From the NCBI RefSeq assembly GCF_029946005.1, contig NZ_JAQSDR010000015.1:62001-126000 (forward strand): a DNA stretch of 64,000 nt, in the 5' to 3' direction. The notes under the pieces were generated by a model. It was not told the DNA's origin, made no database searches, and was given only the letters and a program-made list of their open reading frames with translations. Origin of the DNA: Aquabacterium sp. Lineage in GTDB: Bacteria; Pseudomonadota; Gammaproteobacteria; Burkholderiales; Burkholderiaceae_C. A program made the translations under genes and the position numbers. Below are positions 53,961-62,950 of the stretch, piece by piece; the first letter of the stretch is position 1, and every line of letters begins with the position of its first letter.

Positions 53961-54713
53961 GTGGAATTCCTGCTCGACCCCAACATCTGGATCGCTTTTG
54001 CGATGCTCACCGCCCTCGAAATCGTCCTGGGCGTGGACAACATCATCTTCATTTCCATCCTGGTGGGGCGTTTGCCGCCCGAACAGCGTGACAAGGCACG
54101 GCGCCTTGGCCTGGGCTTCGCGATGTTCTCGCGCCTGGCCCTGCTGTTCTCGCTGAGTTGGGTCATGGGCCTGACCGCCGAGGTGTTCAACGTGGCCGGC
54201 AACAGCATCAGCGGGCGCGACATGGTGCTGCTGTTTGGTGGCCTGTTCCTGCTCTACAAGGCTTCGCACGAGATCTTCGTCGAGGTGGAAGCCCGCGAAC
54301 AAGATGGCCCGCCCGCCACGGATGCTGCGGCATTGACTGCCGCCGGCAAGAAAATGATGTGGGCCATCATCGGCCAAATCGCTGTGATCGACATCGTGTT
54401 CTCGCTGGACTCGGTCATCACGGCAGTCGGCATGGTCGACGAGATCGGTGTGATGGTGGCGGCTGTGATCTGCGCTGTTGGCGTGATGATGATCGCAGCC
54501 AAGCCCATCGGCGATTTCGTTGACCGCCATCCGTCGGTCAAGGTGCTGGCCCTGGCTTTCCTGGTGATGGTGGGCATGGCTCTCACCGCCGAAGCCTTCG
54601 ATGCGCATGTGCCCAAGGGTTACCTGTATGCCGCCATGGCCTTCTCGCTCGGGGTGGAAGCCCTGAACATCCGTGCCCGCAACAAGCGTCAGTTGGCCAA
54701 GTCGCTCGCCTGA
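53961..54713 (+). CDS. TerC-family integral membrane protein
   Basis: The 250-aa membrane protein has about seven helices and the TerC signature LTALEIVLGVDNIIFISILVGRLP near the N-terminus, with a matching VFSLDSVITAVGM in the second half; the acidic Asp residues form the probable metal site. TerC proteins have been linked to manganese export and metal loading of exported enzymes. The start is GTG at 53961 (GTGGAATTCC), with no better ATG. Confidence 0.9.
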   Translation: MEFLLDPNIWIAFAMLTALEIVLGVDNIIFISILVGRLPPEQRDKARRLGLGFAMFSRLALLFSLSWVMGLTAEVFNVAGNSISGRDMVLLFGGLFLLYKASHEIFVEVEAREQDGPPATDAAALTAAGKKMMWAIIGQIAVIDIVFSLDSVITAVGMVDEIGVMVAAVICAVGVMMIAAKPIGDFVDRHPSVKVLALAFLVMVGMALTAEAFDAHVPKGYLYAAMAFSLGVEALNIRARNKRQLAKSLA

Positions 54714-54754
54714 TCCCTGCCCCACCGTTTTTTGTTTTTGACTGGAGGTTCACC

Positions 54755-55447
54755 ATGAATCAAATGCTTCAAACCGCCGACCAAAGTGCTTTTGGCACCA
54801 CGGCCGCCCAACGCAACCGCGTGTTGCGCAACACCTATGCATTGCTCGCGCTGTCGATGATCCCGACGGTGCTGGGCGCTTGGCTGGGCGTGGCCTCCGG
54901 CATCGCCAGCATGATGACGCCTGGCGTGGGCGCCATCGTGTTCCTGGTCGGCGCTTTCGGCTTCATGTTCGCGATCGAGAAGACCAAGAACTCGTCGGCC
55001 GGTGTGCCCATTCTGCTGGCCTTCACCTTCTTCATGGGCCTGATGCTGGCCCGACTGATTGGCACGGTGCTGGGCCTGGCCAACGGCGCCAGCTTGGTGA
55101 TGACGGCATTTGCCGGCACCGGCGCGATCTTCCTGGGCATGGCGTCGCTGTCCACCGTCATCAAGCGTGACCTGAGCTCGATGGGCAAGTTCCTGTTCAT
55201 CGGCATGATCATGTTGCTGGTGGCCGGCATCGCCAATATCTTCATCCAGTCCAGCGCCCTGATGATCACGCTGTCGGTGATTTCGATCGGCATCTTCTCG
55301 GCCTTCATCCTGCACGACCTCAAGCGCGTGCAAGATGGCTACGAAACCAACTACATCACGGCCACGCTGGGCGTGTACTTGAGCATTTACAACGTGTTCC
55401 AGTCGCTGCTGGCGCTGTTGGGCATCTTTGGTGGCCGTGACGAGTAA
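54755..55447 (+). CDS. Bax inhibitor-1/YccA-family membrane protein
   Basis: The 230-aa protein has a short cytosolic N-terminus and about seven transmembrane helices, ending in LKRVQDGYETNYITATLGVYLSIYNVFQSLLALLG-type sequence with the conserved Asp/Tyr pair of the BI-1 family. Bacterial members such as YccA interact with the FtsH protease; others leak Ca2+. It lies 41 bases after terC and is closed by a strong terminator, so terC and this gene are likely cotranscribed. Confidence 0.9.
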   Translation: MNQMLQTADQSAFGTTAAQRNRVLRNTYALLALSMIPTVLGAWLGVASGIASMMTPGVGAIVFLVGAFGFMFAIEKTKNSSAGVPILLAFTFFMGLMLARLIGTVLGLANGASLVMTAFAGTGAIFLGMASLSTVIKRDLSSMGKFLFIGMIMLLVAGIANIFIQSSALMITLSVISIGIFSAFILHDLKRVQDGYETNYITATLGVYLSIYNVFQSLLALLGIFGGRDE

Positions 55448-55468
55448 ACGTCCTTGACGTTCAAGATC

Positions 55469-55494
55469 AAGCCGGGCTGATGCCCGGCTTTTTT
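55469..55494 (+). terminator. Rho-independent terminator after the Bax-inhibitor gene
   Basis: AAGCCGGGC (55469-55477) pairs with GCCCGGCTT (55482-55490) over a TGAT loop, followed by T4 (55491-55494). The stop codon is 22 bases upstream. Confidence 0.88.
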
Positions 55495-55499
55495 ACGTG

Positions 55500-56117
55500 T
55501 CATGCCCGCTGCGCCAAGCCTGAAAAGCAGCTCTCGATCAACCACGCGATGATCTGCTCATGCGCATGGCCACCGGCCTTGAGCACGCCCAGCACCGGGT
55601 CGCAAGCGCGGGCAAACAGCGTGTAAAGCATCACTTCAGGTGGCAAACTCTGGCTGAGCTGACCATCGGCCTGGGCCTGCACAATCCATTCGCCCAGTTT
55701 TTCGCTCACGGCCATCAGCAGGTTCATGTAGTCGGCATCGGCCATCAGCTCGGCGCGCAGGCTGGAGTTCTGCGCGGGCAAGGAGGGCATCTCGCCCGCC
55801 AGTTGCACTTCCATGGTCCAGCGCGCCACGGCCTTCAGGCGCTCGACCGGATCGACGGGGCCTGGCGGTTGTTCAAGCTCCGTCAGGTAGTCCATTGACC
55901 GGCGCAGGATGCGGTTCATGGCCGCGGCGGCCAGGGCTTCTTTGGAGGCGAAGTGCTTGTACAAGCTAGCCTTGGCAATGCCCACATCCGCAGCCACCTC
56001 GTCCATGGTCATCAGGTCAAAGCCCTTGTCGGCCAGCAAGCGGTTGACCGAAGCCACGATGGCCTCTTCGCGCGCCTTGAGCACCTGCTGCTTGAATGAA
56101 ACTTTGGGATTGGCCAT
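55500..56117 (-). CDS. TetR/AcrR-family regulator
   Basis: The 205-aa protein begins MANPKVSFKQQVLKAREEAIV and has a TetR helix-turn-helix: RLLADKGFDLMTMDEVAADVG and IAKASLYKHFASKEAL. The C-terminal region is a helical ligand domain. ATG 56117 was chosen because the upstream extension to 56243 overlaps the PhoD gene and is low quality. The regulated genes are unknown; it sits 20 bases after the phosphatase gene in the same direction. Confidence 0.85.
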   Translation of the reverse strand: MANPKVSFKQQVLKAREEAIVASVNRLLADKGFDLMTMDEVAADVGIAKASLYKHFASKEALAAAAMNRILRRSMDYLTELEQPPGPVDPVERLKAVARWTMEVQLAGEMPSLPAQNSSLRAELMADADYMNLLMAVSEKLGEWIVQAQADGQLSQSLPPEVMLYTLFARACDPVLGVLKAGGHAHEQIIAWLIESCFSGLAQRA

Positions 56118-56137
56118 GCCGATGATTGTAGGCAGGC

Positions 56138-57730
56138 TCAGACTTTGCGCGGCCCGGGCACGCCTCGGTCGATGACATAGCTGGCTTGCGTGTGCAGGCG
56201 CGAGTCGGCCCGCACCGGGTGGGGCGTGGCGCGGAACTCGCACGACACTTGTTGAGGGGTCACGTTCAGCAGCACGAAACCGCGTTCGTCACTGCGCAGG
56301 TGCAGCAGGTCCGGGTTGACCGCTTTCATCCACTGAGAGATGAGTTCGCTCAGGCCCGGGCTGCTGATGGACGAGGTGACAATTTCGCTGGCCACGATGG
56401 GAGATTGCAGGTCGGACGGTTGCAAGCGCAGGTTGGCAGCCACATGCCGGTGCACATCTCCGCCCAGGCAAACCACGTCGGGCACGCGCGGCTGGGCGAT
56501 GGCAGCCATCAGGCGTTCGCGCGCGGCGGGAAAGGCGTCCCAGCCATCGCCATACAGGAGTTTGCCGAAACGGCCCGTCAGGCCGGACGGGCTGATCTGC
56601 GTGCTTTGCACGATGAACTTCCAGGCGCGCGTGCTGGTGGCCAAGCCATCGGCCAGCCAGAGTTCTTGGTCCTGGCCGAGCATGCTGCGCTCGGGCTTGA
56701 GGGCGTCCGGGCAGCGCCACAGCATGCGGCCATTGCGCGGGCCGCGCCAGGTGCTGCACACATGCTCGCTGCGGAACTGGCGCGTGTCCAGGGTCCACAG
56801 CTCGGCCAATTGGCCCCACTCGTAGCGGTCGTGCATGCGCATGCTGGCGGCCACGGGTGCACGATTAGGCGAAATGGGCAGGTGCTCGAAATACGCCTGG
56901 TAAGCGGCCGTTCGCAATTTGACGAACTGCGCCTGCTTCAGGTCATCGTCAGGCTCGGTCAACCCGGCGTAGTCGTTGAGCACATCGTGGTCGTCCCAGA
57001 CCATCAACCAAGGGTGGGCGGCATGGCATGCACGCAAGTCCGCTTCCTGCCGGTAGGCGGCATGGTGTTGGCGGTAATGCCCCAGCGTGAACCTGGCCTT
57101 GTTGCGCGGAAACTGGTGCGAATGCTGACGCACGCGCAGGTAGCCTGGCAACTGGTTCTCGTAGAAGTAGTCGCCCACGAACAGCACCAGGTCGACATCG
57201 CTGGCGGCGATGTCGCGGTGCACACTGAAGTACCCCGCCTCGAAGTGCTGACACGACGCCAGCGCGATGCGCAAACGCGGCGTGGCTTCGCGCGGATCGG
57301 GGGCGGTGCGGGTGCGCCCAATGGTGCTGACCTGGCCCGCCACCTGGAAACGGTAGAAGTACTCGCGCCCCGGCAGCAAACCCGTCACCTCGACATGGAC
57401 GCTGTGCGCACGCGCGGCCTCGGCCAACTCCGAGCCCTGGCGCACGAGCTGGTCAAAGCGGGAATCGCTGGCCACCTCCCAGTGCACGGCCACGGACTGC
57501 GGAGGCATGCCGCCATCGGCCCGATCGGGTTTGGGGGCCAGGCGTGTCCACAGCACCACGGAGGTGGGACGCGGTTCGCCGCTGGCCACCCCCAAGGTGA
57601 AGACCTCGGCGCTTTCGCGCCAGTTGTCCAGCGTCGGGGCCTGCGCCCGCGCCAGCGGCGAGAACATCTGCTGCCATGCCAGAGCAGCGGCGGTTCGACT
57701 GAGGTGGCGAAGGAGTTCTCGGCGTTGCAT
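56138..57730 (-). CDS. PhoD-type alkaline phosphatase/phosphodiesterase
   Basis: The 530-aa product begins MQRRELLRHLSRTAAALAWQQ, a Tat-like signal with an Arg-Arg pair, ending near ARAQA, so it is probably exported folded. The PhoD core shows FTLGVASGEPRPTSVVLWTRL, SCQHFEAGYFSVHRDIA with metal ligands, DLVLFVGDYFYEN, MVWDDHDVLNDYAG, and VCLGGDVHRHVAANL. These bind the Fe/Ca cluster typical of PhoD, which releases phosphate from phosphodiesters. ATG 57730 is preferred over an upstream in-frame start at 57763. Confidence 0.87.
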   Translation of the reverse strand: MQRRELLRHLSRTAAALAWQQMFSPLARAQAPTLDNWRESAEVFTLGVASGEPRPTSVVLWTRLAPKPDRADGGMPPQSVAVHWEVASDSRFDQLVRQGSELAEAARAHSVHVEVTGLLPGREYFYRFQVAGQVSTIGRTRTAPDPREATPRLRIALASCQHFEAGYFSVHRDIAASDVDLVLFVGDYFYENQLPGYLRVRQHSHQFPRNKARFTLGHYRQHHAAYRQEADLRACHAAHPWLMVWDDHDVLNDYAGLTEPDDDLKQAQFVKLRTAAYQAYFEHLPISPNRAPVAASMRMHDRYEWGQLAELWTLDTRQFRSEHVCSTWRGPRNGRMLWRCPDALKPERSMLGQDQELWLADGLATSTRAWKFIVQSTQISPSGLTGRFGKLLYGDGWDAFPAARERLMAAIAQPRVPDVVCLGGDVHRHVAANLRLQPSDLQSPIVASEIVTSSISSPGLSELISQWMKAVNPDLLHLRSDERGFVLLNVTPQQVSCEFRATPHPVRADSRLHTQASYVIDRGVPGPRKV

Positions 57731-57796
57731 GAAGCTGGTGATTATGCGGTGGCTTGGGGGCACAATGAGCTGCCGATTGCTTCAGGAGCCTTGCCC

Positions 57797-58537
57797 ATGC
57801 CCACCCGCCCGACCAGTCCCGATCCCAGCAACGCATCCGGTGGCGATGCCTCGTCAGCCTTTGGCGGGCTGGGGGCAGGCATGTCCTTCTTTCAAGACTG
57901 GATGAAAGCCGCTGGCAGCGCACTGCCCAACCTTCAGGCAGCCCAAGGCTTGGGTGGCAAAAGTGCCACACCCTGGAGCCTGCCCACGCTCGACCCGGAA
58001 GAGTTGGACAAGCGCATCCAGGATCTGAAGACCGTGCAGTTCTGGTTGGAACAGAACTCGCGCCTCATCGGCATGACGATCCAGGGCCTGGAGGTGCAGC
58101 GCATGACCTTGACCACACTGCGCGGCATGAATGTGTCAATGGACGCGGTTCGCGAATCACTCAAGGCGCGCACCGCCTCGCCCGCACCGGCCGAGGACCC
58201 CGAGCCAGAGCCGACCGCACCGCCGCCCTCGGCCACCGCCGATGAGTCGGCCGACCAGCCCGCCGTGAACCCGCTGCGCTGGTGGGACACCCTGACCCAG
58301 CAGTTCAGCAACCTGGCCAACCAGGCCGTGCAGGTGGCCCAGGCCAGCGCGCAGGGCATGGAGGCCGCCGCCAGTGCGCCATCAGCGCCAACCCAGGAAG
58401 AACCTGCGCAGCCCGCGCGGGCCTCCAAGGCCACGGGCACCAGCAAGGTGGCAGCCAAGACCACGCCACGCCCCACCCGCAAAACCTCCGCCGCCAGCGT
58501 TCGCCCGAGGTCCAAGGACAGCGGCTCATCAGACTGA
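57797..58537 (+). CDS. phaM: PhaM-like polyhydroxyalkanoate granule protein
   Basis: The 246-aa protein has a helical middle, LDPEELDKRIQDLKTVQFWL and GMTIQGLEVQRMTLTTL, matching PhaM/phasin-like granule proteins, and a basic Ala/Lys/Pro-rich tail (about 195-246) resembling the DNA-binding end of PhaM. In Cupriavidus, PhaM activates PHA synthase and links granules to the nucleoid. ATG 57797 is 67 bases from the divergent phosphatase start. No phaC or phaP gene is present here. The tail motifs are repeats of short Pro-Ala-Lys-type residues. Confidence 0.83.
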   Translation: MPTRPTSPDPSNASGGDASSAFGGLGAGMSFFQDWMKAAGSALPNLQAAQGLGGKSATPWSLPTLDPEELDKRIQDLKTVQFWLEQNSRLIGMTIQGLEVQRMTLTTLRGMNVSMDAVRESLKARTASPAPAEDPEPEPTAPPPSATADESADQPAVNPLRWWDTLTQQFSNLANQAVQVAQASAQGMEAAASAPSAPTQEEPAQPARASKATGTSKVAAKTTPRPTRKTSAASVRPRSKDSGSSD

Positions 58538-58546
58538 TCGATCACC

Positions 58547-59809
58547 ATGCCCGACGCCTCCACCCTGACCATGGCGCCGCGCTTTTTGCACGCGCACGCC
58601 ACGCACCCGCAGGCGGACCTGGCCTTGTCACTCGTGTGGGCACAGCTGGAGTCGCAAGGTGCCGCCACCATGGGCGCCACACTGGGCTGGTGCTACCTGA
58701 CCGACGCGCTGGCGCCGCAGGCTGAAGCCATCCTGCGCGGCCTGCGCGAACGCTTGCCCGGCGTGGCCTGGGTGGGGGGCGTGGGCATGGGCGTGCTCGC
58801 CAGTGGGGTGGAGTACATCGACGAACCCGCCCTGGCGGTGATGGTGTCCACCTTGCCCAGCGAAGACTTTCGGGTGTACTCGGGCCAGCAACCCTTGCCC
58901 CCCCTGCCCCGCCTTGGTTTGACGGCGCTGTCGATGTCGTCCAGCGTGGGCTTCGTGCCGCACGTGGCGCAGGTGCACGCCGATGCCCACACGCCAGACC
59001 TGCAGGAGTTGATCACGGAGCTGGCGGGGCGCACGCGCACCGGTTACCTGTTCGGGGGCCTGAGCACGGGGCGCATTCGCAGCGTTCACCTGGCGCTGGA
59101 CCCGCTGGCCGAGCATGGCGAGCAGGCCCAGGGCGTGTGGTCCGGCGGCGTCTCGGGCGTGGCGTTTTCCGACCGTGTACACCTGGTGTCGCGCGTGACC
59201 CAGGGTTGCCAACCCATTGGCCAGGCCCGCCAGATCACTGCCGCCGAGCGCAACGTGGTTTACGAACTGGATGGCGAGCCCGCCCTGAACTGCCTGCTGC
59301 GCGACCTGAACCTGAACGCCTCGGTGACGGCCAACGGCCTGCCGCGCGAGGCCCTGCCCAAGGTGCGGGCCACGCTGGTGGGCCTGACCGACGCGGCCAG
59401 CGACCTGCTGGAACACCGGCACACCTTTGGCGCCGACACCCGCGTGCGCCACCTGGTAGGCCTGGACCCGCAACGACAGGGCGTGGCCGTGAGTGACCTG
59501 GTCGAGGTTGGCATGCAATTGGCGTTTTGCCAGCGCAACGCGACCGCGGCGCGGCGCGACCTGGTGCGCGCCTGCGCCGAGATCCGAGAAGAGTTCGACC
59601 CACAAGACGGGGCCAGCCGCACGCCGGCCGGGGCCATCTACATCAGCTGCGCTGGCCGGGGTGGCCCGCATTTCGGTGGCCCGAATGCCGAAATGCAGAT
59701 CATCCGGCATGCGCTGGGCGACATTCCCCTGGTGGGCATGTTCGCAGGCGGCGAAATCGCCCGCCACCACCTGTACGGCTACACGGGCGTACTGACCGTC
59801 TGGGCCTGA
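58547..59809 (+). CDS. FIST-domain sensory protein
   Basis: The 420-aa protein has the FIST layout: an N-terminal part with ATMGATLGWCYLTD and LPGVAWVGGVGMGVL, and a C-terminal FIST_C part ending in GPHFGGPNAEMQIIRHALGDIPLVGMFAGGEIA. FIST domains are predicted ligand sensors, possibly for amino acids or amino-acid-like compounds. This protein has no kinase or cyclase output, so it probably acts through a partner. It lies 9 bases after phaM, suggesting a shared transcript. The gene ends before a short hairpin region. Confidence 0.85.
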   Translation: MPDASTLTMAPRFLHAHATHPQADLALSLVWAQLESQGAATMGATLGWCYLTDALAPQAEAILRGLRERLPGVAWVGGVGMGVLASGVEYIDEPALAVMVSTLPSEDFRVYSGQQPLPPLPRLGLTALSMSSSVGFVPHVAQVHADAHTPDLQELITELAGRTRTGYLFGGLSTGRIRSVHLALDPLAEHGEQAQGVWSGGVSGVAFSDRVHLVSRVTQGCQPIGQARQITAAERNVVYELDGEPALNCLLRDLNLNASVTANGLPREALPKVRATLVGLTDAASDLLEHRHTFGADTRVRHLVGLDPQRQGVAVSDLVEVGMQLAFCQRNATAARRDLVRACAEIREEFDPQDGASRTPAGAIYISCAGRGGPHFGGPNAEMQIIRHALGDIPLVGMFAGGEIARHHLYGYTGVLTVWA

Positions 59810-59817
59810 GCAATCAC

Positions 59818-59841
59818 CCCCTTTTGGGTTCCCCACCCAAG
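59818..59841 (+). terminator. Weak hairpin after the FIST gene
   Basis: CCCCTT at about 59818 can pair with AAGGGG at about 59836, with a 2-base bulge and an inner GGGT/ACCC helix. No T run follows. It could be a weak terminator or pause site. Confidence 0.3.
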
Positions 59842-59919
59842 GGGATAGGCACCAAGAGGGTACCCGAGCACACTGCCGTCTGTCGGCCGCGCTGGGCCAT
59901 TCACTTGCAGGATGTCGCC

Positions 59920-60354
59920 ATGATTGCTCGCGTTTACACCAAGACCCAACCCATCCCCTTCAACACCAAATCCCTGTCGGACGACGCCGAGCCCGAGCAA
60001 CGCAAAGCCGTGCCGCTGGCCACCGTGTCATGGGCCCGCCCCGCCCTGGGCACGCACAAGATCACCACCGCCACCGTGCGGCGCTCGGCCTTGAGCAGCG
60101 GCCACGCCAGCGAGCCAGCACGCACCGCGAGCAGTCAAACTACCAGTCACACCACCATCGGTCACAGCGCCCCGGCCCCCACTGCTCGCCGCACCACACA
60201 CCTGAGCGCCAAATACCTGGGAGGCGGCAACCTGAGCGTGCGCTCCTCGGTCACCGGTCGGCACTACCGCTTTGAAGGCCACGGCGCCACCTTGGCCATC
60301 GACAGCCGCGATCAACTCATGCTGGGCCGCATCACGGAGCTGTTGATCGCCTGA
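59920..60354 (+). CDS. Small protein of unknown function with basic, Ser/Thr-rich middle
   Basis: The 144-aa product starts at ATG 59920, 110 bases after the FIST gene. The middle (about 50-95) is rich in Ser, Thr, Ala and Arg and looks disordered. The C-terminal 50 residues form a compact beta-type pattern: LSAKYLGGGNLSVRSSVTG, HYRFEGHGATLAID, MLGRITELL. This resembles a short Tyr/Gly motif seen in some phage-encoded small proteins, but that is only an impression. No signal peptide, membrane helix or catalytic motif was found. The next gene begins 19 bases after its stop. Confidence 0.6.
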   Translation: MIARVYTKTQPIPFNTKSLSDDAEPEQRKAVPLATVSWARPALGTHKITTATVRRSALSSGHASEPARTASSQTTSHTTIGHSAPAPTARRTTHLSAKYLGGGNLSVRSSVTGRHYRFEGHGATLAIDSRDQLMLGRITELLIA

Positions 60355-60373
60355 GTGCCTTACAGTGGGGGCG

Positions 60374-61849
60374 ATGGACACCCAACGCACCCAACGCCAG
60401 CGCGACGTGGTCGCCGCCCTGCACCGCGTGCTGCCAGCGCGCAGCGTGCTCTGGCACGACGAAGCCGTCGCCCCTTTTGAATGCGATGGCCTGAGCGCCT
60501 ACCGCCAACGACCCCTGGCCGTGGCCATGCCCGAGACCCACGAAGAGGTGGGTGCGGTACTGAAAGCCTGCCACGCCCTGCAAGTGCCCGTGGTGGCGCG
60601 CGGCGCGGGCACCGGCCTGTCGGGCGGGGCTTTGCCTGACGCCCTGGGCGTGACGCTGTCGCTGGCCCGCCTGACCAGCATCGTTCAGATCGACCCTTTG
60701 GCGCGCACCGCCATCGTCCAATGCGGCGTGCGTAACCTGGCCATCAGCGAAGCGGCCGCGCCCCATGGCCTGTACTACGCCCCCGACCCCAGCAGCCAGA
60801 TCGCCTGCACCATTGGCGGCAACGTGGCCGAGAACGCGGGTGGCGTGCATTGCCTGAAATATGGCCTCACGGTGCACAACGTCCTGCGTGTGCGGGGCTA
60901 CACCATCGAAGGCGAGTTGCTGGAGCTGGGCAGCGAGGCACTTGATTGCGCGGGCCTGGACCTGCTGGCCGCCTTCATCGGCAGCGAAGGCCTGCTGGGC
61001 GTGGCCACCGAAGTGACCGTGCGCCTGTTGCCCAAACCGCAAGTGGCCTGCTGCCTGCTGGCCAGCTTCGACGAGGTGGGCAAGGCCGGTGACGCCGTGG
61101 CGGCCATCATCGGCGCTGGCCTGATCCCGGCCGGCCTGGAGATGATGGACGGCCCCATGACGGTGGCCGTGGAAGATTTCGTGCGCGCGGGCTACGACCT
61201 GAGCGCCGCGGCCATCTTGCTGGTTGAAAGCGATGGCACCCAGGAAGAGGTCGACGAAGAGATCGCGCGCCTGACCGCCGTGTTGCAGTACGCGGGCGCC
61301 ACCCGCATCGAATGCAGCCAGGATGAGGCGCAGCGCCTGCGCTTCTGGAGCGGCCGCAAAAATGCCTTTCCGGCCACGGGCCGCATCAGCCCTGACTACC
61401 TGTGCATGGACGCATCCATCCCGCGCCGCTGCCTGGCCGAGATGCTGCACGCCATCGGCGCCATGGCCATCACCCATGGGCTGCGCTGCGTCAACGTCTT
61501 CCACGCGGGCGATGGCAACCTCCACCCCTTGATCCTGTTCGACGCCAACAACCCGGATGAGCTGAAGCGCGCCGAAGCGTTTGGCAACGACATCCTGCGC
61601 ATGGCCGTGAAACTGGGCGGCACCATCACCGGCGAACATGGTGTGGGCGTTGAAAAGCTGGACGCCATGTGCACGCAGTTCAGCGATGCCGAACGCGCGC
61701 AGATGCTGGCCTTCAAGGCCGCCTTCGATCCGCTGGGGCTGCTCAATCCGGGCAAGGCGATCCCCATGCTGGCACGCTGCGGCGAGCTGCGCGGCCTGGT
61801 CAAGTCCAGTGCCCTGAACACCGCCTTGAGCGACCTGCCACGCTTGTAA
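60374..61849 (+). CDS. glcD: GlcD-like FAD-linked oxidase
   Basis: The 491-aa flavoprotein has a PP-loop-type FAD domain (VVARGAGTGLSGGALPDALGVTL), a SSQIACTIGGNVAENAGGVHCLKYGLT stretch and a C-terminal cap with FHAGDGNLHPLILFD, as in GlcD and D-lactate dehydrogenases. ATG 60374 is preferred; a GTG nine bases upstream is also possible. Glycolate oxidase normally needs GlcE and GlcF, which are not seen downstream because the next gene converges, so the physiological substrate may be another 2-hydroxy acid. The symbol is tentative. Confidence 0.85.
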   Translation: MDTQRTQRQRDVVAALHRVLPARSVLWHDEAVAPFECDGLSAYRQRPLAVAMPETHEEVGAVLKACHALQVPVVARGAGTGLSGGALPDALGVTLSLARLTSIVQIDPLARTAIVQCGVRNLAISEAAAPHGLYYAPDPSSQIACTIGGNVAENAGGVHCLKYGLTVHNVLRVRGYTIEGELLELGSEALDCAGLDLLAAFIGSEGLLGVATEVTVRLLPKPQVACCLLASFDEVGKAGDAVAAIIGAGLIPAGLEMMDGPMTVAVEDFVRAGYDLSAAAILLVESDGTQEEVDEEIARLTAVLQYAGATRIECSQDEAQRLRFWSGRKNAFPATGRISPDYLCMDASIPRRCLAEMLHAIGAMAITHGLRCVNVFHAGDGNLHPLILFDANNPDELKRAEAFGNDILRMAVKLGGTITGEHGVGVEKLDAMCTQFSDAERAQMLAFKAAFDPLGLLNPGKAIPMLARCGELRGLVKSSALNTALSDLPRL

Positions 61850-61851
61850 GC

Positions 61852-62544
61852 TCAGCTGCGCCGGGCCTGGTAGAGCATGTCCAGCGTGATGTGCCGAACC
61901 TCCAGCTTGCTTTGCTCGATGTGGGCGCGCAGCAGGCGTTGCGCCTCGTCGGTGCGCCTTTGCGTGATCGCCCGGATGATGCGCCCGTGCTCCTGGTAGG
62001 TGGCTTCCACGCGTGCGGGCTTGGTGAAGTCCAGGCGCCGGATGATGCGGATGCGCTCGGTGATGTCGTCGTGCACGCGCGCCATCTCGGCATTGCCGGT
62101 GGCGTGCACCAGCGATGAATGGAAGGCCTCGTCCAGCATGTCGACCATGCTGGTCACCGGGTGGCGCTCATCGGTCTTGACCAGCCAGGTGTCGGCCAGC
62201 GTCTTGAGGATGGGGCGGTCTTCGGCCTCGCACAGCTTGACCACGGCGTGGGTTTCCATCAGCACGCGGAAGTCGTAGAGCTGGTCAAACACCTCGAAGT
62301 TGAGCGGCTCAACCTGCCAGCCGCTTTTGGGAAACACCTGCAGGAAGCCTTCGCTTTGCAGGCGTTGCAAAGCCTGGCGCAAGGGCGTGCGGCTGACCTG
62401 CACGCGGCCGGCCATGTCGCTCTCCGAAAAGCGATCACCCGGCAGCAGCACGAAGTCGAAGATGAGTTGCTTGATCTGCGCGTAAGCCCGTTCGGCCAGT
62501 GTCGCGGGCGACGAGGTGTTGAAGGGCGGCGCGATCAGGCTCAC
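61852..62544 (-). CDS. GntR-family regulator, FadR-like C-terminal domain
   Basis: The 230-aa protein has a GntR winged helix (LAERAYAQIKQLIFDFVLLPGDRFSESDMAGR; VSRTPLRQALQRLQSEG) and a helical FCD ligand-binding domain with likely metal ligands around FHSSLVHATGN. The start is GTG 62544, four bases beyond the stop of the AtzH-like gene, so it belongs to that operon. It converges on glcD with a 2-base gap. It may respond to a ureide or carboxylate; inferred. Confidence 0.83.
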   Translation of the reverse strand: MSLIAPPFNTSSPATLAERAYAQIKQLIFDFVLLPGDRFSESDMAGRVQVSRTPLRQALQRLQSEGFLQVFPKSGWQVEPLNFEVFDQLYDFRVLMETHAVVKLCEAEDRPILKTLADTWLVKTDERHPVTSMVDMLDEAFHSSLVHATGNAEMARVHDDITERIRIIRRLDFTKPARVEATYQEHGRIIRAITQRRTDEAQRLLRAHIEQSKLEVRHITLDMLYQARRS

Positions 62545-62548
62545 GGTG

Positions 62549-62950
62549 TCATCCAGGGGTGAAGGGAATCATGCTGACATGGGCCGAGACGATTTTCCAA
62601 CCATCGGAAAAGCGCACCCAGGTCTGGGTCTGGAAGCCGCGCAAGGTGGTGTCGCTGCGGGTGAATTCGGTCATGGCCACGGCCAGGTCTGGCCCGAAGG
62701 CGGTGATGCGGACTTCGTGGAGCTGGCGAGTGTAATCCGGGGGTGGCACGGTCAGGCGGTAGGCCACCAGGGCTTCGTGGCCCAACTGCTTGTCGCCGAT
62801 GCCATAGCGGGTGGTGCAGGGGTTGGCCCAGAAGTAGGCGTTGAGCGCGTCCACGTCGTTGGCCACCAGGGCCTCCTCGTAACGCAGGAAGACGGCGGTG
62901 ACTTCCTGCAGCACCTCGGGGTGGTTGAGTTGGCCGGTGGACAGGGTCAT
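62549..62950 (-). CDS. AtzH/HpxZ-like small amidohydrolase-associated protein
   Basis: The 133-aa SnoaL-fold protein starts MTLSTGQLNHPEVLQEVTAVFLRYEEALVAND and contains DALNAYFWANPCTTRYGIGD, the pattern of HpxZ and AtzH. HpxZ is tied to oxalurate use, and AtzH acts with AtzF in cyanuric-acid nitrogen recovery, removing a dicarboxyurea side product. Its ATG overlaps the stop of the upstream allophanate hydrolase gene by 4 bases, so it is translationally coupled. The overlap with atzF favours the AtzH role. Confidence 0.82.
   Translation of the reverse strand: MTLSTGQLNHPEVLQEVTAVFLRYEEALVANDVDALNAYFWANPCTTRYGIGDKQLGHEALVAYRLTVPPPDYTRQLHEVRITAFGPDLAVAMTEFTRSDTTLRGFQTQTWVRFSDGWKIVSAHVSMIPFTPG

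Noticed and set aside
56186..57796. Long upstream extension of the phaM reading frame, antisense to the phosphatase gene
   Set aside because: The PhaM N-terminus fits ATG 57797, and the extension overlaps a real gene on the other strand.
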